In this document: piece after piece, positions 60,036 through 64,000 of the stretch | Position numbering within the stretch: position 1 is the first letter of the stretch | Layout: each line of letters opens with the position of its first letter | Assembly: GCF_027622875.1 (NCBI RefSeq) | Contig: NZ_JAPZVP010000011.1 | Location: 124,001 to 188,000, forward strand | Direction of reading: 5' to 3' | From: Glycomyces luteolus | GTDB taxonomy: Bacteria > Actinomycetota > Actinomycetes > Mycobacteriales > Micromonosporaceae | Length of the DNA: 64,000 nt | Position numbers and translations under genes: made by a program | The notes under the pieces: generated by a model | The model's database searches: none | Seen by the model: the letters and a program-made list of their open reading frames with translations, nothing else | Told to the model about the DNA's origin: nothing

Positions 60036-61742
60036 TCAGCTGCTGCGGCGGTAGAGGGTGCCTTCGCTCCAGACGAGATCGACTCGGCCCCAGGCCAGGG
60101 CGGAGGCGACATCGGGGAAGAACCCGCTGCCCTTGAGGTTCGCGCTGGTGTTGCACAGCACCGGGATGCCGCTGACCTCGAAATAGGACTCGAGGATCCG
60201 GCGCACGGCACCGTCGCCGCGCCCGACGGTCTGCAGCCTCGCGGTGCCGTCGAGGTGGACGATCGCGGGGACGCGGGCCCGCCACTCGGGACGGACCTCG
60301 TGGTCGAACAGCATGTACGGGTCGGGGCTGCCGGGGGCGAAGACCTCGGGGGCGGCCTCCTCCAGGCAGATCGGGGCCACCGGGCGGTACGGCTCGCGGT
60401 CCTTCACGTCGTTGAGGCGGTCCTTCATCTTCGGCGAGGTGGCCGGGGCGATGATCGACCGGCCGCCGAGCGCCCGGGGCCCCAGTTCGGCCCGGCCGTC
60501 GAGGACCACGCACGCCTCGCCGGTGCGGTGCAGGATCCGCCCCAGCTCGACCGCGTCGACCTTGGCGGCGCTCCAGCCCGCCGGGATCTCGGGCGTCGGC
60601 TTGAGCGCCGGTCCGAGCCTGGCGTGCCACTCCACGGGCGCTGCGGGATTGGCCCTGCCCAGGGCGGCGGCGCCGATCGCCGATCCGGAGTCGTTGGGGA
60701 ACGGCGGCACCCACACGTCCTCGAACTCCTCGAGCGCGCGCAGCCGCGAGTTCCACTTGATGTTCAGCGCGCAGCCGCCCACGAAGCAGAGCTTCCAGCG
60801 GCCCTCGCCCTTCCATTGGCGCACTCGCGATCGCAGATGCTCAGCGAGGAGCCGCTCGAGGAAGACGTGGACGCTCGCGAGGACGTCCGCGTCCGAGGCG
60901 GCGGTCAGGCCGCGCCCGCGCAGGATCCGCTTGACCTCGCGGAAGTAGTGGTGGAGGTAGTCGAGCACCGGTTCGGAGGTGGAGCCGAACCCGCCGACGG
61001 CGTGGCGGTAGCCCACGGCCAGCGGCTCGTCGCCGGTGAAGTTCTCCTCGTACTTCTCGCGCAGGAGGCCGATCACGTCCTCTTTGGGCGATCCGAGGGC
61101 GATGTAGGCCATGAGCTTCCCGGCGACGGACAGGTCCTCGTTGACCGACGCGGGCCGCTCCTCCCAGTGGAACGGTCCGAAGTGGTGCGCGGCGACGGCG
61201 TACGTGTGCCCGGTGAGCGGGAACAGCGCGCCGCCGTTCTCCACGGTCCCGTCGGGGTCGACGTGGTAGAGGCGCGGGAAGCTGCCGCCGTCCCACACCA
61301 GCACCAGGGCCGGTTCGCGCCGCTGTCCGAAGGGACTGAGGCCGTAGGCGCTCGCCACGTGCCCGGCGACGTGGACGTGGCTGGTGTAGGGCCGGGCCCG
61401 CCCGGCGATCGGCAGGGTCCCGTCGAAGCCGGGCTCGAACAGGTTCGGCACGGCGTCGGTCTCGCGGTAGGGCGCGAGGTGGAGCAGGACGGGCTCGCCG
61501 TCCGACTCGAGGCTGACCTGGCCGTACTTGGCGCCGTCCCAGCCGTCGACGACCCACCGGTCCACCTGCTCGGGCCGGTAGCCGAATTCGGCGAGCAGCT
61601 CGGCGACGACCGCGAGGTCGGCTACCTGGCTGTGCCGGGCCCCGTTGCCGAGTTTCTCCATCTCGACGCTGAAGACCAGCCGGTCCCCGTCGATGAGCGC
61701 GACCGCGCCGTCGTGCGTGAGTTTGAGGCCGCAGACGATCAT
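60036..61742 (-). CDS. Carbamoyltransferase 2 (NodU/CmcH family, divergent)
   Basis: A 568-residue second member of the family, starting at ATG 61742 and overlapping the preceding ATP-grasp gene by 4 bp. Kae1-half marks are CGLKLTHDGAVALID, SHVHVAGHVASAYGLSPF (the His-x3-His pair is kept but HHLAHA is lost) and LVWDGGSFPRLYHV. The YrdC-half marks are GGCALNIKWNSRL, DGRAELGPRALGGRSIIAPATSP, DVKDREPYRPVAPICLEE and IPVLCNTSANLKGSGFFPDV. It is not a recent duplicate of the neighbour, so the two probably act on different positions or substrates. Confidence 0.92.
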   Translation of the reverse strand: MIVCGLKLTHDGAVALIDGDRLVFSVEMEKLGNGARHSQVADLAVVAELLAEFGYRPEQVDRWVVDGWDGAKYGQVSLESDGEPVLLHLAPYRETDAVPNLFEPGFDGTLPIAGRARPYTSHVHVAGHVASAYGLSPFGQRREPALVLVWDGGSFPRLYHVDPDGTVENGGALFPLTGHTYAVAAHHFGPFHWEERPASVNEDLSVAGKLMAYIALGSPKEDVIGLLREKYEENFTGDEPLAVGYRHAVGGFGSTSEPVLDYLHHYFREVKRILRGRGLTAASDADVLASVHVFLERLLAEHLRSRVRQWKGEGRWKLCFVGGCALNIKWNSRLRALEEFEDVWVPPFPNDSGSAIGAAALGRANPAAPVEWHARLGPALKPTPEIPAGWSAAKVDAVELGRILHRTGEACVVLDGRAELGPRALGGRSIIAPATSPKMKDRLNDVKDREPYRPVAPICLEEAAPEVFAPGSPDPYMLFDHEVRPEWRARVPAIVHLDGTARLQTVGRGDGAVRRILESYFEVSGIPVLCNTSANLKGSGFFPDVASALAWGRVDLVWSEGTLYRRSS

Positions 61743-63130
61743 GCGTCAGCCCTTCGCGATTCGTGGCCCTTGGCGAGCAGGGATTCCAGGTTGTCGAGGA
61801 CGTGGTAGGAGTCGGCGACGAGGTTGTCGGCCGAGGCGGCCCGGAGGAAGAAGATGCCGCCGTAGCCGAGCGCGCCGCTGGTGAGGTCGTACGCGGGCAT
61901 CGGGGTTCCGACCGGGATGCACAGGCCCGGAACGGCGGTCACGGTGGTGTCGCGGTCGACGACGCCCGTCCAGTCCACGAGGGACTCGTCCCAGACGGGG
62001 TGGTCGTTCCACGGCCGACCGGCCGAGTCGGTGGCGATGAGCGACAGCGATCCGGCCGCCCCCTCGGCATCGCGGTCGGTGAGCATCCGCTCGGGCGGGT
62101 CGATCGGCTCGCCCAGGAGCGCGTCGGTGAGCATCCCGACGATGTCGACGCCGAAGCAGTGCTCGATCTCGGCGGCGACCATGACGCCGCCGATCCGGGC
62201 GGCGGACTCGAGGACGGAGAGCCCGCCGTCGGGGCAGAGCTTGAGTTCGGTGTGGGTGCCGCAGTAGTCGAGTCCGAGGGCGTCCACGGCGGCGCGGGCG
62301 ACGCGCTCGATCTCGCGTTGGGCCGCTTCGGGAAGCGCGCAGGGGGCGAGGTTGCTCAGCTCGGTGAACGGCGGGATGGTCGGGATGCGGGAGGTGATGC
62401 AGATCGGGTGGTAGACGCCGCCCGCGACGACGCCCTCGACGCTCAGGTAGTCGCCGTAGCCGCTGTCGGCGTCCCACCAGGACTCGATGCTCGACTGGAT
62501 GATCTCCTCGACGAGGAAGTCGGCGTCGGCGTCGGCGACCTGCAGTTCGGTGTAGCCGCGCTCGCGGGCCTGGATCATCGCCTCGTTCGCCTTGGCCCAA
62601 GCGGGTTCGACGTCCGCTTCGGTCTCGAGCACGAGCTGCCCGATGGCCCCCGCTCCCCAGGCGGACTTGAGGAGCATCGGGGCGGTCAGCTCGCGGAAGG
62701 CTCGGCGCAGATCGTCCGCGGAGTCGACTGGCCGGAACCGCGGCACTGGCACCCCGGCGTCCTCCCAGACCTGCCGCATCCGTCGCTTGTCGCGGGAGTT
62801 GACCGCATCGGGTCCGGCGCCGCGCAGTCCGAGTCGCTCGGCCGCTTCGGCGACGGCGATGACCGCGTACTCCGAGAGGGTCAGGATCGCGTCGGCGCCG
62901 ATCCGCCCGGCCTCGCCGACGATCAGGTCGACCAGCTCGTCGCCGGTGCGCTCGAGGTCCCAATGCGGGGTCACCGAGGTGCAGTGCGGACTCCACAGTG
63001 GTTCAGTGTGCTGGGGTGGCGGCTTGAGCGCGAGTACGTGCAATTCGGCTTTGGCCGCGATTTTCGGAAAGGCGTACTCGAGTGGTGCTCCGCCTCGCGA
63101 ATAGACGAAGAGCACCTTCTTTTCAGGCAC
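61739..63130 (-). CDS. ATP-grasp enzyme 2
   Basis: A 463-residue ATP-grasp ligase starting at GTG 63130 (AGGGAGAC upstream). The pre-grasp fold starts VPEKKVLFVYSRGGAPLEYA and includes ILTLSEYAVIAVAEAAERLGL. ATP-binding landmarks are NSRDKRRMRQVWEDAGVPVPRF, APMLLKSAWGAGAIGQLVLE and ELQVADADADFLVEEII. The metal site is YCGTHTELKLCPDGGLSVLESAARIGG. The C-terminal lid includes a long domain with GVVDRDTTVTAVPGL. It is similar to biosynthetic L-amino-acid ligases. It is first in the six-gene operon, so its product level sets the start of the pathway proteins. Confidence 0.9.
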   Translation of the reverse strand: MPEKKVLFVYSRGGAPLEYAFPKIAAKAELHVLALKPPPQHTEPLWSPHCTSVTPHWDLERTGDELVDLIVGEAGRIGADAILTLSEYAVIAVAEAAERLGLRGAGPDAVNSRDKRRMRQVWEDAGVPVPRFRPVDSADDLRRAFRELTAPMLLKSAWGAGAIGQLVLETEADVEPAWAKANEAMIQARERGYTELQVADADADFLVEEIIQSSIESWWDADSGYGDYLSVEGVVAGGVYHPICITSRIPTIPPFTELSNLAPCALPEAAQREIERVARAAVDALGLDYCGTHTELKLCPDGGLSVLESAARIGGVMVAAEIEHCFGVDIVGMLTDALLGEPIDPPERMLTDRDAEGAAGSLSLIATDSAGRPWNDHPVWDESLVDWTGVVDRDTTVTAVPGLCIPVGTPMPAYDLTSGALGYGGIFFLRAASADNLVADSYHVLDNLESLLAKGHESRRADA

Positions 63131-63653
63131 AGTCGTCTCCCTACTGTCAAATCGAGAAGAACGCGGTGAACAGCGATCCGGCCCGCATTCGAGGCGGATC
63201 GGCCATGGGGGTATCTGGTTCCTGTAGGTGACACGACGTGTCAGGCCGGTGACGATCGTATGAGACGCGGGGGCCACTGTCAAGCACACCCTGGAATGCG
63301 CTTCCACAGTGGTTGCTGTGCACGAGAGGCGGTTACTGTGCCGCAGCGATTCCATTGTGACCGGAGTGAGTGCACATTGCGGCGCCGGCATTGTGCGTTC
63401 CTACCAGAGTGTCTCGATGACCAGGACTATGGCTACCGTCACATTCGGCGGTCCGCAGTGGATCTCGCCGCCGCTCAGCGCCGTGATCGTCACTCTGCGG
63501 TACCGCCCAGCGGTCGGCGACTTTCGTCCCAGCAACCTCAATGGATGCGTTGGATACCAATCAGCCCAATGGCATGGGAGCGCTGACCAATGGAATTCGC
63601 CGCCCGGTGCTAATCTGTCCGCGATCCCGACCGCCGGTGAAAGGGCCACTTTG
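63131..63653. other. 523-bp divergent control region of the biosynthetic cluster
   Basis: No convincing gene is present. A perfect inverted repeat TGACAC-GAC-GTGTCA lies at 63229-63243, about 100 bp before the ATP-grasp start. A possible -10 (TAATCT, 63611-63616) precedes the rightward gene. The GC content is lower than the flanks, as expected for a promoter region serving both directions. Confidence 0.5.
63229..63243. promoter_or_regulatory. Candidate operator of the biosynthetic operon
   Basis: A perfect inverted repeat with 6-bp arms TGACAC / GTGTCA and a GAC spacer in the divergent promoter region. No regulator gene is visible between the left edge of the cluster and the window end. Confidence 0.45.
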
Positions 63654-64000
63654 ATGAGCGCAGGCGCCGACCGACCACTGATCGAATTGCGGCACTTCGC
63701 CTGCAAAGCCGAAGACCCCTTCGCGTCGTTCATTCGACTGCGTGCCGCCGAAGGCGAGCAGAACGTCTTCCTCTTCGAATCCCTCGCCGGTCCCGCGGCC
63801 GACAAGACCCGCGCCATGATCGGCGCGACCCCGCTGCTCGACGTCGTCGTGCGCGACGGCGTCCTCGAATTCGACGGCCAGGAGCCGTGGCTCGCCTGGG
63901 CGGTGCGGCGGATGGCCGGCTTCGGCGGGGCGTACGCCGTGGACGGGCGGTTCTTCCGCCTCACCGAGCGCACCGAGCTGTGGGAGGCGCTGCGGCACTT
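63654..64000 (+). CDS. Chorismate-binding enzyme, component I (PabB/TrpE-like), 5' part only
   Basis: The first 115 codons of a gene running off the window, from ATG 63654 with GAAAGG 10 nt upstream. The visible part is the N-terminal domain of anthranilate / 4-amino-4-deoxychorismate synthase component I: LIELRHFACKAEDPFASFIRL, then VFLFESLAGPAADKTRAMIGATPLLDV and the VVRDGVLEFDG strand. The catalytic chorismate domain lies outside. Because an AurF-type N-oxygenase is encoded next door, 4-amino-4-deoxychorismate (to PABA or p-aminophenylalanine) or anthranilate are the candidate products. The distinction needs the missing sequence. Confidence 0.75.
   Translation, partial: MSAGADRPLIELRHFACKAEDPFASFIRLRAAEGEQNVFLFESLAGPAADKTRAMIGATPLLDVVVRDGVLEFDGQEPWLAWAVRRMAGFGGAYAVDGRFFRLTERTELWEALRH

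Noticed and set aside
58284-61808. 1174-codon open frame on the plus strand
   Set aside because: Antisense to the two carbamoyltransferases, with no domain or ribosome site.
62992-63314. 12-bp sequence TCCACAGTGGTT repeated at 62992 and 63303
   Set aside because: One copy lies inside the ATP-grasp coding sequence, and two copies of this length are weak evidence for an operator.
63545-63586. Short frame with two Trp codons before the chorismate gene, possible trp leader
   Set aside because: No ribosome site, Trp codons not adjacent and no visible attenuator hairpins.
1-64000. tRNA, rRNA, CRISPR arrays, insertion sequences, integrases
   Set aside because: I read through for T-loop motifs, spaced direct repeats and transposase motifs and saw none that I could support.

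Overview
The window is GC-rich (about 70%), with dense genes, frequent GTG starts and many 4-bp start/stop overlaps. The content (LAL-type LuxR regulator, Ku plus LigD domains, ABC sugar importers without their own ATPase, RICIN-linked carbohydrases, PABA-type N-oxygenase cluster) points to a filamentous or plant/soil-associated actinomycete, broadly Streptomyces/Glycomyces/Micromonospora-like. The genus cannot be settled from the sequence alone.

Layout. (1) 0.3-4.9 kb: a large LuxR regulator followed by a graveyard: an alpha/beta-hydrolase 3' remnant joined to a frameshifted CBM2-GH5 cellulase remnant, then the tail of a TetR regulator. (2) 4.9-12 kb: a redox/stress region. It holds MarR, an MBL-fold protein and a SnoaL-like protein; a flavin reductase behind a conserved Cys-type leader peptide; a ferredoxin reductase / CxxHxxC ferredoxin / FMN-protein operon; and a VOC protein and CGNR zinc-finger regulator that share an inverted-repeat operator. 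(3) 12-15 kb: a NACHT NTPase whose membrane-anchor segment is cut off by an in-frame amber codon. (4) 15-19.3 kb: a secreted pectate lyase and membrane or hypothetical proteins. (5) 19.3-22.7 kb: bacterial NHEJ, with Ku divergent from a LigD split into three separate proteins. (6) 23-43 kb: a galactoside/arabinogalactan utilisation island with GH36, an LplB-YtcP-LplA type importer, GH2, GH43, GH42, an AraC regulator, a DUF5107-TPR protein, GH35 and a cellulase-like hydrolase. (7) 43-48 kb: a CGDC glutaredoxin-like protein and a long Lhr helicase. (8) 48-54.8 kb: a secreted arabinanase/sialidase-fold enzyme with RICIN domains, a LacI regulator and an ABC importer, tied together by matching 14-bp operators. 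(9) 54.8-64 kb: a natural-product cluster. A tight six-gene operon (ATP-grasp, two carbamoyltransferases, AurF-type diiron N-oxygenase, second ATP-grasp, MFS exporter) faces a divergent chorismate-binding gene that runs off the right edge.

How the genes work together. Pectate lyase, the arabinanase-like enzyme and the cytoplasmic alpha/beta-galactosidases and GH43 fit uptake and intracellular cleavage of pectin side chains (galactan, arabinan). Two importers and two regulator types (AraC, LacI) serve them, and the shared importer ATPase would be encoded elsewhere. The right-end cluster is the best candidate for something undescribed. A chorismate-derived aromatic amine oxidised by the AurF homologue, then carbamoylated and ligated, would give a carbamoylated nitro-, nitroso- or hydroxylamino-aromatic product.

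I saw no tRNA, rRNA, CRISPR array, transposase or integrase in the window.
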